DNA of 64,000 bases from NCBI RefSeq assembly GCF_003315035.1, contig NZ_QNRE01000008.1:1-64000 (forward strand), read 5' to 3'. A program made the position numbers and the translations under genes. The notes under the pieces were generated by a model. It was given only the letters and a program-made list of their open reading frames with translations. It searched no databases and was not told where the DNA came from. Below are positions 6,182 through 14,597 of this stretch, in pieces (positions within the stretch are counted from its first letter, which is position 1; each line of letters opens with the position of its first letter). This DNA is from Nocardia puris (lineage in GTDB: Bacteria; Actinomycetota; Actinomycetes; Mycobacteriales; Mycobacteriaceae).

Positions 6182-7297
6182 ATGCACACGGGCAAGCTCA
6201 TTCGCGATCTGCGGCAGGCTCGCGGGTGGTCACAAGGTCGCCTTGCTCACGAACTCGAAAAGCACTCGGGGCAACCGATCACGCGCGAATACATCTCGCG
6301 CCGGTGGGAGTCGTGTAAGTCGGTGCCGTCGCCGTTCTGGCTCAGGCACCTCGCCGCCGTTCTAGATGTGCCCCTTGCTGTGATGGAGTCCGACACCGTG
6401 CAACGCCGACAGTTTCTATCCTCGATGGCCGCTACCGTGGTGGCCCCCGTTGTGGCGTCTGATCTGCTCGCTGAGGGGTTCTCAGCGCGTCTGAGGGGTA
6501 AGGGCCCCTCGGTCGACCAGTGGGCCCACACGCTCACCGGATACGGAGCCGATTACATGACCTCCGGGGCGGCTGAGATTCAGCAGCGGCTAGCCGTTGA
6601 CCTGGCAGTGATCCAACAACAATGCGACACCCCCCAGATGTGGACACACGCCGCCCGACTCATGACCCTTTTCGCCAAGACATTCCCCGGCTCGGATGGA
6701 TCGAAAGCTGTTACGTGGTACCGGATGGCGGCTGAGTCCGCCGACCATTCCGGCGACGTGGATACGCGGGTGTGGGTACGTGGCCGGGCGGCAATCGCCC
6801 TGGGCTACGAAGGTGCCTCACTGCCGGTTGCAACGATGTTCGCCGACCAAGCGCTAGCCATCTCAGACAAGCCATCTCTTGGCCGATTGAACGCCATCTA
6901 CGGCAAGGCTCATGCCGCAGCGATCACCGGCGACGTAGACACTGCAAGAGCGCTTGATACCGAAGGAAGACGAGTGTTCGACCAGGCAGGCTCAGACGAT
7001 GCCGAAGCATCGGATTACGCCGTGCCGTATTGGCGTCTCGGGGTGTTCCGGTCGCTGCTCCGTGCACGTCTCGGTGACGAAGCAGAAGCCGTAGATGCTC
7101 AAGACGAAGCACGGCGGTACCTCCCGCCGACACTCCCTAGGTTCGCTACACACCTCGAGATGCACCGGGGATTGATGCTAGTCCGTGCCGGAGACCGCGA
7201 GGGAGGCACGACGTATGCCCGTGCAGCGCTGAATGCGCTACCGCCGGAGAAGCACTCTCTTACGCTCCGGATGCTCATGGATGAGATAGAGGGGTAA
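6182..7297 (+). CDS. XRE-type helix-turn-helix regulator with TPR-like C-terminal domain
   Basis: A 371-residue protein beginning MHTGKLIRDLRQARGWSQGR. Residues about 3-60 form a Cro/C1-type HTH (RQARGWSQGRLAHELEKHSG). The rest is a helical repeat region (residues about 110-365) with TPR-like pairs, as in many actinobacterial XRE regulators in which the repeat domain senses a ligand or partner. A short hydrophobic Ala/Val stretch near residue 84 (MAATVVAPVVASDLL) links the two. The ATG at 6182 follows the repeat-rich control region; the frame is open further upstream but crosses the operators. It lies divergent to a micro-operon, an immunity-region-like layout. Confidence 0.75.
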   Translation: MHTGKLIRDLRQARGWSQGRLAHELEKHSGQPITREYISRRWESCKSVPSPFWLRHLAAVLDVPLAVMESDTVQRRQFLSSMAATVVAPVVASDLLAEGFSARLRGKGPSVDQWAHTLTGYGADYMTSGAAEIQQRLAVDLAVIQQQCDTPQMWTHAARLMTLFAKTFPGSDGSKAVTWYRMAAESADHSGDVDTRVWVRGRAAIALGYEGASLPVATMFADQALAISDKPSLGRLNAIYGKAHAAAITGDVDTARALDTEGRRVFDQAGSDDAEASDYAVPYWRLGVFRSLLRARLGDEAEAVDAQDEARRYLPPTLPRFATHLEMHRGLMLVRAGDREGGTTYARAALNALPPEKHSLTLRMLMDEIEG

Positions 7298-7332
7298 GAA
7301 CTGGTTCCAAAGGTCCACCCCACGGGGCATAT

Positions 7333-7812
7333 CTACCGATTAAACAATTGCTCCCTTGCGAGGCGGAGCGACTTCAACGCACCGTGTTCCACAGTCGCTT
7401 GGTCGGCAGGGCTGCCAGTGACTCCGTAGTGCGTCCAAAGTGCTTCCATAGAGGTGGCGGCATCGTCAAACCCGAAAAGCGACAACATCTCTCCCGCGTT
7501 GCGAAGTCGGTCTAGTGCCTCCTCGTGACACTGACGCGCGGCCGGAGAGCCCTCCATAATCAGGCGTGCGTTGGAATCCCCCACCGAGTTCTTTGCAGCC
7601 AGGGCCTCAGTGAGTACATCCATCGCCGCTTTTCGGTGTTCGCTTCGACGCTGTTCACGGATGTTCATGAGCACACCGCGATATGCGATGGATGCCGCGA
7701 GGATGGCAAGAAGCGCTGCGATTATGGTTGCCCAGGGCTGCGTCAACGTCACCCTTCCAGGGTATCCGCCTAAGCCACCGTTCGTGCGTAAGCCGTTCTG
7801 GGACAGCGCCAT
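7333..7812 (-). CDS. Small membrane-anchored protein of unknown function
   Basis: About 159 residues with one transmembrane helix near residues 26-44 (WATIIAALLAILAASIAYRG) followed by a charged cytoplasmic helical region. The ATG at 7812 has GAAGG seven bases ahead; a GTG at 7752 just before the membrane helix is the alternative. It converges on the XRE gene, 35 bases away. Similar single-pass helical proteins of unknown function are common in actinobacterial genomic islands. No recognised domain. Confidence 0.6.
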   Translation of the reverse strand: MALSQNGLRTNGGLGGYPGRVTLTQPWATIIAALLAILAASIAYRGVLMNIREQRRSEHRKAAMDVLTEALAAKNSVGDSNARLIMEGSPAARQCHEEALDRLRNAGEMLSLFGFDDAATSMEALWTHYGVTGSPADQATVEHGALKSLRLAREQLFNR

Positions 7813-7831
7813 TGGGCAACCTTCATCACCC

Positions 7832-8665
7832 CTAAGCCCGGCTAGCCACCAGGTCTGAAGTCTTTCCACCGATCAGCCCCGGCAACCCGTCGAACCGCAC
7901 CGTGACGGGGGCATGGTCTGACCAACGCTGGTCATAGGCAGCAGCACGCTCTACCTGCGCCGCAGTTGCGTGCGGTGCGATATCCTCTGTAGCCAGAACC
8001 AAGTCGATGCGCCAGCCCGAATCGTTGTCGAAGGCGCGGCCGCGGTAGGACCACCAGCTGTACGGACCGTCCACGCCGGGGTGCAACCGCCGCACCACGT
8101 CGGCGTAGCCCGCGGCCAGCAATTCATCGATCCAGGCGCGCTCCTCGGGCAGGAAACCCGCCGACTTCAGGTTGCCCTTCCAGTTCTTCAGATCGAGTTC
8201 GGTGTGGGCGATGTTCCAGTCGCCACACACCACGACGTCGCCGGTGCGCACCTTCAGGTAGGCGCCGAGTTCGGCCATGAACCGGTACTTCTCGTCCTGG
8301 CGCGGCGTGCCCGCGTCACCGGAGTGCACGTAGACGCTGGCCACGGTCACCTCGCCGAATTCGGCCTCCACGTAGCGGCCCGCGGCGTCGAACTCCTTGC
8401 TGCCGAATCCGATTCGCACGGCGGTGGGTTCGCGCCGCGAGAGCAGCGCGACACCGGCGCGGCCCTTCGACTCCGGTTCGGCGTTGGTCAGAAACCAGCC
8501 GTCGGCGAGCGCGGGAGCCAGCGCGGCACGGGTCTGGTCGTCGGTCGCGCGGGTCTCCTGCACGCAGACGACGTCGGCCTCGGTGTCCGCGAGCCAGGCG
8601 AGCATGCCCTTCCCCGCGGCGGCGCGGACGCCGTTGACGTTCACTGTAGAGATGATGTGCGGCAC
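7832..8665 (-). CDS. xth: Exodeoxyribonuclease III / AP endonuclease
   Basis: DNA repair enzyme of the EEP superfamily that cleaves the backbone 5' of abasic sites and degrades 3' ends. About 277 residues, the usual length. Family motifs are in order: ISTVNVNGVRA at the N-terminus, VCVQETRA with the metal-binding Glu, SVYVHSG, VVCGDWNIAH (Asp and Asn of the active site), and SDHAPVTV at the C-terminus with the catalytic Asp-His. I chose GTG 8665 because family members begin at this point; an ATG five codons upstream is possible. First clearly chromosomal gene right of the AT-rich element; divergent from an alpha/beta hydrolase with only about 70 bases between them. Confidence 0.92.
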   Translation of the reverse strand: MPHIISTVNVNGVRAAAGKGMLAWLADTEADVVCVQETRATDDQTRAALAPALADGWFLTNAEPESKGRAGVALLSRREPTAVRIGFGSKEFDAAGRYVEAEFGEVTVASVYVHSGDAGTPRQDEKYRFMAELGAYLKVRTGDVVVCGDWNIAHTELDLKNWKGNLKSAGFLPEERAWIDELLAAGYADVVRRLHPGVDGPYSWWSYRGRAFDNDSGWRIDLVLATEDIAPHATAAQVERAAAYDQRWSDHAPVTVRFDGLPGLIGGKTSDLVASRA

Positions 8666-8734
8666 GTATCGACCGTACAATGCTGGTCAGACATACCGCC
8701 CCCGGACACCGCCGTCCAGGAAGGGGTGCCGACG

Positions 8735-9616
8735 ATGAAGTCCGACGCCTCCAAGTCCCCGGCCGCCCGCGCACACCGCGCCCCGGCCGAAGTCGCCCGG
8801 CCGACCCGCGCCCTGCACCTGGGTTCCGGTGATCCGCTGCTGTTGCTGCACCCGTTCATGCTGTCGCCGCATGTCTGGGAGCGCACGGCCGCCCGGCTCG
8901 CCTCGCACTGCGAGGTGTACGCGCCCGCGCTGCCGGGACATTGGGGTGGCGCACCGCTCACCGGCCGCACCACCGACCCCCATGCCCTCGCCGACGCGAT
9001 CGAGCGGCAGCTCGACGAAATGGGTTGGCGCACCTGCCATATCGCGGGCAACTCGCTCGGCGGCTGGATCGGCGTGGAGCTGGCGCGCCGCGGCCGGGCG
9101 CGCACGCTGACGTTGATCGCGCCCGCGGGCGGCTGGCATTGTCCGTCGTTCGCCCAGTTCCGCATCGGGGCGAAGTTCCTGTCCCTGGTGCCGGCCGTCG
9201 AGCTGGGGAAACGGCTGGGCTCGTTCGCCACCGACAATCCGGCCGTGCGGCGGCTGGTGTTGTTCCTGCTGAACAAGAACGCGTCGGTGGTGCCGCGCCA
9301 CGAGGCCGCCACCACCATTCGCGCCGCCCTGCACTGCCAGGCCATGCTGCCGCTGATCGTCGGCGGCCTGTTCGCCGACGCCATGCCGGACCTGTCCACC
9401 CTCACCACCCCGGTCCGCCTGCTGCTCGCCGAAACCGACCGCATCATCCCCAACCGCGTCTACGCTCGCCGCTACCTGCGCGAACTCCCCGACTCCGCCG
9501 ACCGCATCCTGGTCAACGGCGTCGGCCACGTGCCGATGCTCGAGGCCCCCGACCGGATCGCGACGCTCATCGCCGAACACGTCTACGCCAGCCGCACCCG
9601 CTTGCGCGCGGTGTAG
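8735..9616 (+). CDS. Alpha/beta hydrolase
   Basis: A 293-residue alpha/beta-fold hydrolase. The nucleophile elbow is GNSLGG with Ser107; the acid is the Asp in LLLAETDRIIP, and the His is in NGVGHVPMLE near the C-terminus. The oxyanion segment LLLHPFMLSPHVW is also in place. The N-terminal 25 residues are basic and poorly conserved in look. ATG 8735 follows AGGAAGG; GTG 8726 is an alternative. Substrate cannot be told from sequence; relatives include esterases and C-C bond hydrolases. Confidence 0.85.
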   Translation: MKSDASKSPAARAHRAPAEVARPTRALHLGSGDPLLLLHPFMLSPHVWERTAARLASHCEVYAPALPGHWGGAPLTGRTTDPHALADAIERQLDEMGWRTCHIAGNSLGGWIGVELARRGRARTLTLIAPAGGWHCPSFAQFRIGAKFLSLVPAVELGKRLGSFATDNPAVRRLVLFLLNKNASVVPRHEAATTIRAALHCQAMLPLIVGGLFADAMPDLSTLTTPVRLLLAETDRIIPNRVYARRYLRELPDSADRILVNGVGHVPMLEAPDRIATLIAEHVYASRTRLRAV

Positions 9617-9956
9617 GGAAGTCGTTGCACCGCAACGCCGATCGAGCACGGAGTTCGGACGCCGCGTGATCGTGTCGGACTGTCTCCTGGAGAACGCCAC
9701 GCCGTCGGCGGAGAAGTACCGCCAGTACGTGGGCGGAAGTTCCACCGCCCGGACAGCTGCGTGCACCTCGGATCTCCGAGACCGGACTCGGTCACCGGGC
9801 GGATAGTCGTCCCGTTGTCACGTCCGGCGGCCGGTAGCCGGTAGCCGGTAGCCGGTAGCCGGTAGCCGAGCATCATCGGGCGGCCCGAGGTGATCAGCTC
9901 GCCGGGGGCGCTCCATCGATCAAGTGCGCCGTCGATCGGGTATTCGGCCCGCGGAA
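9617..9956. other. Intergenic region with five CCGGTAG tandem repeats
   Basis: A 340-bp gap between convergent genes with no convincing frame. At 9831-9865 the heptamer CCGGTAG is repeated five times exactly. The unit could slip in length between strains. No clear terminator hairpin was seen apart from what this repeat may form. Confidence 0.6.
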
Positions 9957-11183
9957 TCATGTCCGGCGGGTGAGGTCGGAGATCTGGGCGACGAGCCGCC
10001 AGGGTCGGTCGGTGTCGATGGTCGCCTTGCCGCTGGTGAGTACCGCGCCCGACAGGCCCCTTTCCTGGTCGGCCCAGCCGTACTGCGTGGTGAGGCCGCT
10101 GCGACCGAAGTGCGCGCGGGTGTCGCGGCCGAATTTCGAGCGGCGCCCGCCCAATTCGAAGCCGGCGCGCGAGACCCGCCCCGCCGCACCGGGGATGCGC
10201 GGCGCCGGTGCCACCGCGTCGCGCAGCGCTTCGGGTGAGAGGATCCGTACGCCGTCCAGTTCGCCTCCGCGCGCGAGTATTTCGTAGAAGCGGGAGAGCT
10301 CGGCGGCCGTGGTCACCAGGTTCCCGGACGGGAGTTCCGCGGTGAGGAATGCCGTCAGCGCCTCGTCGGACATGGCTCGGCCCATGCCGCCGCCGAGCGC
10401 CTTGCGCGCCAAGAACTTCGAGATCCGCGAGGGACCGGGGCCGGTCTTGACGCTCGGGATCACCTTGTCCACGTCCTCGGGCCGGACGCCGAAGTTGTTC
10501 CAGCGGAAGCCGAGTGGCTCGAGGACCTGTTCGGCCAGGTGCGCGCGCAGGGGTTTGCCGGTGGCCCGGCGGACCAGCGAGCGCTGGATGAGCCCGCCCG
10601 TGAGCGCGTGGTAGACGCGGAAGCGGCGCGGCGGCCAGCTGGGTTTCAGGTCGGCCAGCGCCCGCACCGCCAACTCCTCGTCGGTGATCACGTCGAGCGC
10701 CCGGTAGGGCGGTGGCAGAAACGGGATGCCCGCCGAGTGCGAAAGCACGTCGCCGATGGTGATCGCGGCCTTGCCGTTGGCCGCGAACTCCGGGATGTAC
10801 TCGCACACAGGGTCGTTCATGCCGAACGCGCCCTGTTCGGCGAGCATCGCCAGCACCGTCGCGGAGACGCCCTTGGCGGTGGAGAAGCCGCAGAACGGCG
10901 TATCGGGCGTGGCGAGCACCTTCTCGGTCTCCGGCCCGTCACCGGGCGCGTTACCCCACCCGTGCCCGATGGCGCGGTTCAGGACGACCGCCCCGTCGCG
11001 CCGTACGCAGAGCTGGATCGCCGGGGTGGTCCCCAGCCGGTACCAGTCCCGCACGGATTCCCACACCGCCTCGACCCCGGCCCGGTCCAACCCGGCCGCG
11101 GCGGGCTCGTCCTCGTGCCCGCGCGTGGTCACCGCGTCGAGGTCGTCGGCGACCGTGATCAGCGTGTCCGCTTGTGCGTCCAT
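9957..11183 (-). CDS. Serine beta-lactamase-fold hydrolase (class C / esterase type)
   Basis: A 408-residue protein of the penicillin-binding/beta-lactamase class C-like family (EstB/LACTB type). The SxxK catalytic motif is STAK at residues 101-104 in FCGFSTAKGVSA; the YxxxxG-type second motif is in RVYHALTGG, and a C-terminal HFGRSGLTT block stands in place of the KTG region. No signal peptide is seen, so it is probably cytoplasmic and more likely an esterase or peptidase than a drug-resistance enzyme. ATG 11183 chosen because sequence upstream looks non-coding. Confidence 0.85.
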   Translation of the reverse strand: MDAQADTLITVADDLDAVTTRGHEDEPAAAGLDRAGVEAVWESVRDWYRLGTTPAIQLCVRRDGAVVLNRAIGHGWGNAPGDGPETEKVLATPDTPFCGFSTAKGVSATVLAMLAEQGAFGMNDPVCEYIPEFAANGKAAITIGDVLSHSAGIPFLPPPYRALDVITDEELAVRALADLKPSWPPRRFRVYHALTGGLIQRSLVRRATGKPLRAHLAEQVLEPLGFRWNNFGVRPEDVDKVIPSVKTGPGPSRISKFLARKALGGGMGRAMSDEALTAFLTAELPSGNLVTTAAELSRFYEILARGGELDGVRILSPEALRDAVAPAPRIPGAAGRVSRAGFELGGRRSKFGRDTRAHFGRSGLTTQYGWADQERGLSGAVLTSGKATIDTDRPWRLVAQISDLTRRT

Positions 11184-11245
11184 TCGCCCGAGCCTAACGA
11201 CCGCACCTGAAAGTCCACTGAGTCGCGCACGGCCCCGACCGGCTG

Positions 11246-11272
11246 TTATCCCCAGGCCGCGAGTTGTCCACA
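11246..11272. promoter_or_regulatory. Two DnaA-box-like 9-mers
   Basis: TTATCCCCA (11246-11254) and TTGTCCACA (11264-11272) lie 18 bp apart. The second equals the actinobacterial DnaA-box consensus, the first differs by one base. They are upstream of the beta-lactamase-fold gene, far from any sign of oriC. I recall similar paired motifs recurring at many places in actinobacterial chromosomes, so a titration or regulatory role is more likely than an origin. Confidence 0.45.
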
Positions 11273-11343
11273 TCCGCCGGTCGGGCGGGCATCGCCGCGG
11301 TCGCGGCGGCCTACCGTCGGTGGCATGACCAGCACAGACGAGC

Positions 11344-11380
11344 GGCACCCGCACGGTCCGCGAACGTCCGTACGGGTGCC
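11344..11380 (-). terminator. Long hairpin downstream of the lipid-degradation operon
   Basis: GGCACCCGCACGG (11344-11356) pairs with CCGTACGGGTGCC (11368-11380) at 12 of 13 positions, with an 11-base loop. It lies about 60 bases past the stop of the acyl-CoA dehydrogenase gene and so probably ends the five-gene operon. No T-run. Confidence 0.55.
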
Positions 11381-11438
11381 GTCCCGGCCACGGGCCGCGC
11401 TCCCGGCGCGCCACCCCGCCCACCTGGGCGCACGTCGG

Positions 11439-12686
11439 CTAGGCCAGCAGCGCTTTGGCGATGTGGGTGACCTGGATCTCGTTGCTGCCCGCGTAGATCA
11501 TCAGCGACTTCGCGTCGCGGGCCAGCTGCTCCACGCGGTACTCGGTCATGTAGCCGTTGCCGCCGAACAGCTGCACCGCCTCCATCGCCACGTCGGTCGC
11601 GGCCTCCGAGCAGTACAGCTTCATCGCCGACGCCTCGGCCAGCGTGGGCGGTTTGCCCGCGCGGCCACGCTCGAGGGCGTTGAAGACCATGTTCTGCACG
11701 TTGATCCGCGCGATCTCCATCTCGGCCAGCTTCAGCTGCACCAACTGGAAGCGACCGATCTCCTGCCCCCACAGCTTGCGGCTCTTCGCGTACTCCACGC
11801 AGAGCCGGTGACATTCGTTGATGATGCCCAGCGCCATGAACGCCACACCGATGCGCTCGGCGGTGAAACTCGACCGCGCGCTCTCGCGCCCGTCACCGCC
11901 CTTGTGCTCCTCGGTCTCGCCGAGCAGCCGGTCGCGGCCGAGGCGGACGTTGTCGAAGAACAGCTCGCCGGTCGGCGAGGCGTGCAGGCCCATCTTCTTG
12001 AACGGCTTGCCCTGGGTGAGCCCCTCCAGGCCCTTGTCCAGCACGAAGGTCAGCACCTTGCGCTCGCGCTTGTCGGCGCCGTCGCCCTCGTCCAGCTTCG
12101 CGTACACGATCATCACGTCCGCGTACGGGCCGTTGGTGATGAAGGTCTTCTGGCCGTTGAGGATGTAGTCCTCACCGTCGCGCCGCACGTAGGTCTTCAT
12201 GCCGCCGAACGCGTCCGAGCCCGAATCGGGTTCGGTGATCGCCCAGGCGGCGACCTTCTTCATCGTCACGATGTCGGCGAGCCACCGCTCCTGCTGCGCG
12301 AGCGTGCCGCGCGAGAGTATGGTGGTGGCGCCGAGACCGATGCTCACGCCCATCGCGGTGACCAAACCCATACACACGCCGGACAATTCGCCGACCAGCA
12401 CCGCCATCAGCGATTCCTGGCCCGCGAACGGGCTGGCGCCGGAAGACTTCTCCTTCTTCTCCGCGCGCGGCTCCCCCGCCTCCTTGGCGCGTTTGCGCGC
12501 CAGCAGTTTCTCCACCGCTTCCGCGCCGAGGGCGTCGATCCCGAACTCCGCGAACAGCTTCCGGATGATCGGGTACGGCAGCATCTCACCGCTGTCGAGG
12601 GCGTCCAGGTGCGGCCGGACCTCCTTGTCGATGAACGCCCGCACCGCGTCGCGGATCATCACATCGGTTTCGGACCATTCGAACAT
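11439..12686 (-). CDS. Acyl-CoA dehydrogenase
   Basis: FAD-dependent enzyme introducing a double bond between C2 and C3 of an acyl-CoA. 415 residues. FAD and substrate motifs are WAITEPDSGSDAFG (about 148-161) and the C-terminal QLFGGNGYM...LARDAKSLMIYAGSNEIQ. At the usual MCAD catalytic position the sequence has Ala399 (IYAGS), not Glu; instead Glu277 in FTAERIG fits the isovaleryl-CoA dehydrogenase position for the base. A Lys/Arg/Glu-rich insert lies near residues 63-90. Last gene of an operon with SDR, MaoC, SRPBCC and thiolase, all on the minus strand, suggesting branched or steroid-derived acyl-CoA as substrate. Confidence 0.9.
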   Translation of the reverse strand: MFEWSETDVMIRDAVRAFIDKEVRPHLDALDSGEMLPYPIIRKLFAEFGIDALGAEAVEKLLARKRAKEAGEPRAEKKEKSSGASPFAGQESLMAVLVGELSGVCMGLVTAMGVSIGLGATTILSRGTLAQQERWLADIVTMKKVAAWAITEPDSGSDAFGGMKTYVRRDGEDYILNGQKTFITNGPYADVMIVYAKLDEGDGADKRERKVLTFVLDKGLEGLTQGKPFKKMGLHASPTGELFFDNVRLGRDRLLGETEEHKGGDGRESARSSFTAERIGVAFMALGIINECHRLCVEYAKSRKLWGQEIGRFQLVQLKLAEMEIARINVQNMVFNALERGRAGKPPTLAEASAMKLYCSEAATDVAMEAVQLFGGNGYMTEYRVEQLARDAKSLMIYAGSNEIQVTHIAKALLA

Positions 12687-12713
12687 CGTTGTCCTCCCAG
12701 CCTTTCCGGACGA

Positions 12714-13592
12714 TCAGGGCAGCCGCGCGGCGATGTCGTCGATCTCCCACGGCCCTTCGGTCTCGATGGTCTTCACGTCGTGCCAGCCGGCCAGTTCGGA
12801 GATGGCGCCGCCCTGCACGGCGAACACCTTGCCGGTGATCTCGCACTTGGCGCCGGCCAGGTAGGCCACCAGCGGGGAGATGTTGGCCGGGCTGAACGCG
12901 TCGAACCCGCCCTCGTCCACCGACTCGGCCTCGGCCGCCATCATCTCGCCCATACCGGGCGTGGCCAGCGTGAGCCGGGTCCGCGCGATCGGCGCGATCG
13001 CGTTCACCCGCACGCCGTAGCGGGCGAGCTCGTCGGCGGCCACCAGGGTCAGCGCGGCGATGCCCGCCTTGGCGGCGCCGTAGTTGGCCTGGCCCGCGTT
13101 GGGGATGGTGGTGCCGGAGGCCGAGGCGGTGTTGATCACCGACGCGTCGGGCTGGTTGCCCGCCTTGCTCTGCGCCTTCCAGTAGGCGGCGGCATGGTGC
13201 AGCACCGCGGCGTGACCCTTGAGGTGCACGGCGATCACCGCGTCCCACTGGGCTTCGTCCATACCGGCGATGAACGCGTCGCGCAGGATGCCCGCGTTGT
13301 TCACCACCACGTCGAGCCCGCCCAGGTCGGAGACGGCCTGCTGCACCAGGTTCCGCGCGCCCTCCCAGGTGGCGACGTTGTCGGTGTTGGCCACCGCGGT
13401 GCCGCCCGCGGCCCTGATCTCGTCCACCACCTCCTGCGCCGGGCCGCTGTCCGCCCCCTCCCCCGCGTTGCTGCCGCCCAGGTCGTTGACCACGACCGAG
13501 GCGCCCTCCCGCGCGAACAGAAGGGCGTGCTCGCGTCCGATGCCGCGGCCCGCGCCCGTGATGACGGCGACACGTCCTGCCAATGCGCCCAT
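12714..13592 (-). CDS. Short-chain dehydrogenase (3-hydroxyacyl-CoA / 17beta-HSD4-like)
   Basis: 292 residues. The NAD(P) motif TGAGRGIGR is near residues 12-20, the NNAG block and catalytic Ser (NTASASGT), and YGAAK for the Tyr-Lys pair are all present. Length and the NDLGGSN and VRVNAIAP segments match the dehydrogenase part of peroxisomal multifunctional enzyme 2 and mycobacterial Hsd4A-type proteins, which oxidise 3-hydroxyacyl-CoA. ATG 13592 has AGGAG nine bases ahead. It follows the MaoC hydratase in the operon, so the two would give hydration then oxidation. Confidence 0.88.
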   Translation of the reverse strand: MGALAGRVAVITGAGRGIGREHALLFAREGASVVVNDLGGSNAGEGADSGPAQEVVDEIRAAGGTAVANTDNVATWEGARNLVQQAVSDLGGLDVVVNNAGILRDAFIAGMDEAQWDAVIAVHLKGHAAVLHHAAAYWKAQSKAGNQPDASVINTASASGTTIPNAGQANYGAAKAGIAALTLVAADELARYGVRVNAIAPIARTRLTLATPGMGEMMAAEAESVDEGGFDAFSPANISPLVAYLAGAKCEITGKVFAVQGGAISELAGWHDVKTIETEGPWEIDDIAARLP

Positions 13593-13712
13593 GTGTGTTG
13601 CTCCTCTTGTGCTGTCTACTGTCCGCCCTCCGCGCGACGAGCGGAGCGGAACGGGGGAAGGTCGGGGGCCCTGTGTGGTCACGCCGCACTACCGCCGTCG
13701 GGCCCGGCCCGG

Positions 13713-14588
13713 TCAGTCGGCGATCTCGGCGAGTCCGTCGCTCAGGACCACGTCCGTGCCGCGCACGGTCTCGAAGGCGTAGGTGGTCACGCCGTCGGCC
13801 GAGCCCGCCCGCCACACGCGGGTCTCGAGATCGTCACCGGGGAAGACCAGGCCGGCGAAGCGCACCGTGAACCGGCGCAGCCTGGACACGTCGGACCCGG
13901 CCACCTCGGTGAGCACCGCCCACGACGCGAACGCCATGGTGCACAGCCCGTGCGCGATGATGCCGGGCAGCCCGGCGTCCTTGGCGACCTGCTCGTCCAG
14001 GTGGATCGGCACCGGATCGCCCGAGGCGGGCGAGTACCGGAACGTCTGGTCGTCGTCCACGTGCTGGGCCACCGCGGCGAGCGGTTCCCGCTCCCGCAGC
14101 GCCTCGTCGAACTTGTGCGGCGGTGCGGCCTCGCCGACGGACTTGCCCGCGTCGATCCCGCGGAAGAACGCCGTGAGGTACTGCTCGTTGACGAGTTCGC
14201 CGTCCTCGGCGCGGCATTCGATGTGGATGGTGATGGTGCTGCCGTTGGACCGCGCCGCGTAGCCGATGGCCCTGGCCCGCGACACCAGCTTGTCACCGGG
14301 CCGGATCGGGCGGTGGAAGTGGAAGTCCTGCTCGCCGTGCACGACCCGGCCGAAGATGTCCATCGGCGCGACCTCGATCACCGGCATCATCATGGCCTCG
14401 AAGACCGGGACGATCGCGAACACCGGGGAGGCGATCGCGCCCGCGCGGTGCGCCTCGATCGGGTCGTTGGTGGCGGCGGCGTATTCGGCGATGCGCTCGG
14501 CGGTCACCTCGAAACTCTCGTCGTCGGACCAGGTGTTCAATCCCGCGTCGTCGAATTCGACGACGCGGGCGGTGGTTTCGGCGGTCAT
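13713..14588 (-). CDS. MaoC-family enoyl-CoA hydratase
   Basis: 291 residues with a double hot-dog architecture: an N-terminal half with the FHFHRPIRPGD pattern and a C-terminal half with the hydratase-2 motif YSPASGDPVPIHLDEQVA (Asp and His of the active site) followed by GLPGIIAHGLCTM. The Asn usually found after GD is Val here. Such proteins hydrate trans-2-enoyl-CoA to the (R)-3-hydroxy form; relatives in mycobacterial cholesterol degradation (Hsd4B type) act with an SDR like the next gene. Start at 14588 is nine bases after the SRPBCC gene. Confidence 0.9.
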   Translation of the reverse strand: MTAETTARVVEFDDAGLNTWSDDESFEVTAERIAEYAAATNDPIEAHRAGAIASPVFAIVPVFEAMMMPVIEVAPMDIFGRVVHGEQDFHFHRPIRPGDKLVSRARAIGYAARSNGSTITIHIECRAEDGELVNEQYLTAFFRGIDAGKSVGEAAPPHKFDEALREREPLAAVAQHVDDDQTFRYSPASGDPVPIHLDEQVAKDAGLPGIIAHGLCTMAFASWAVLTEVAGSDVSRLRRFTVRFAGLVFPGDDLETRVWRAGSADGVTTYAFETVRGTDVVLSDGLAEIAD

Positions 14589-14597
14589 CGCGCGCCC

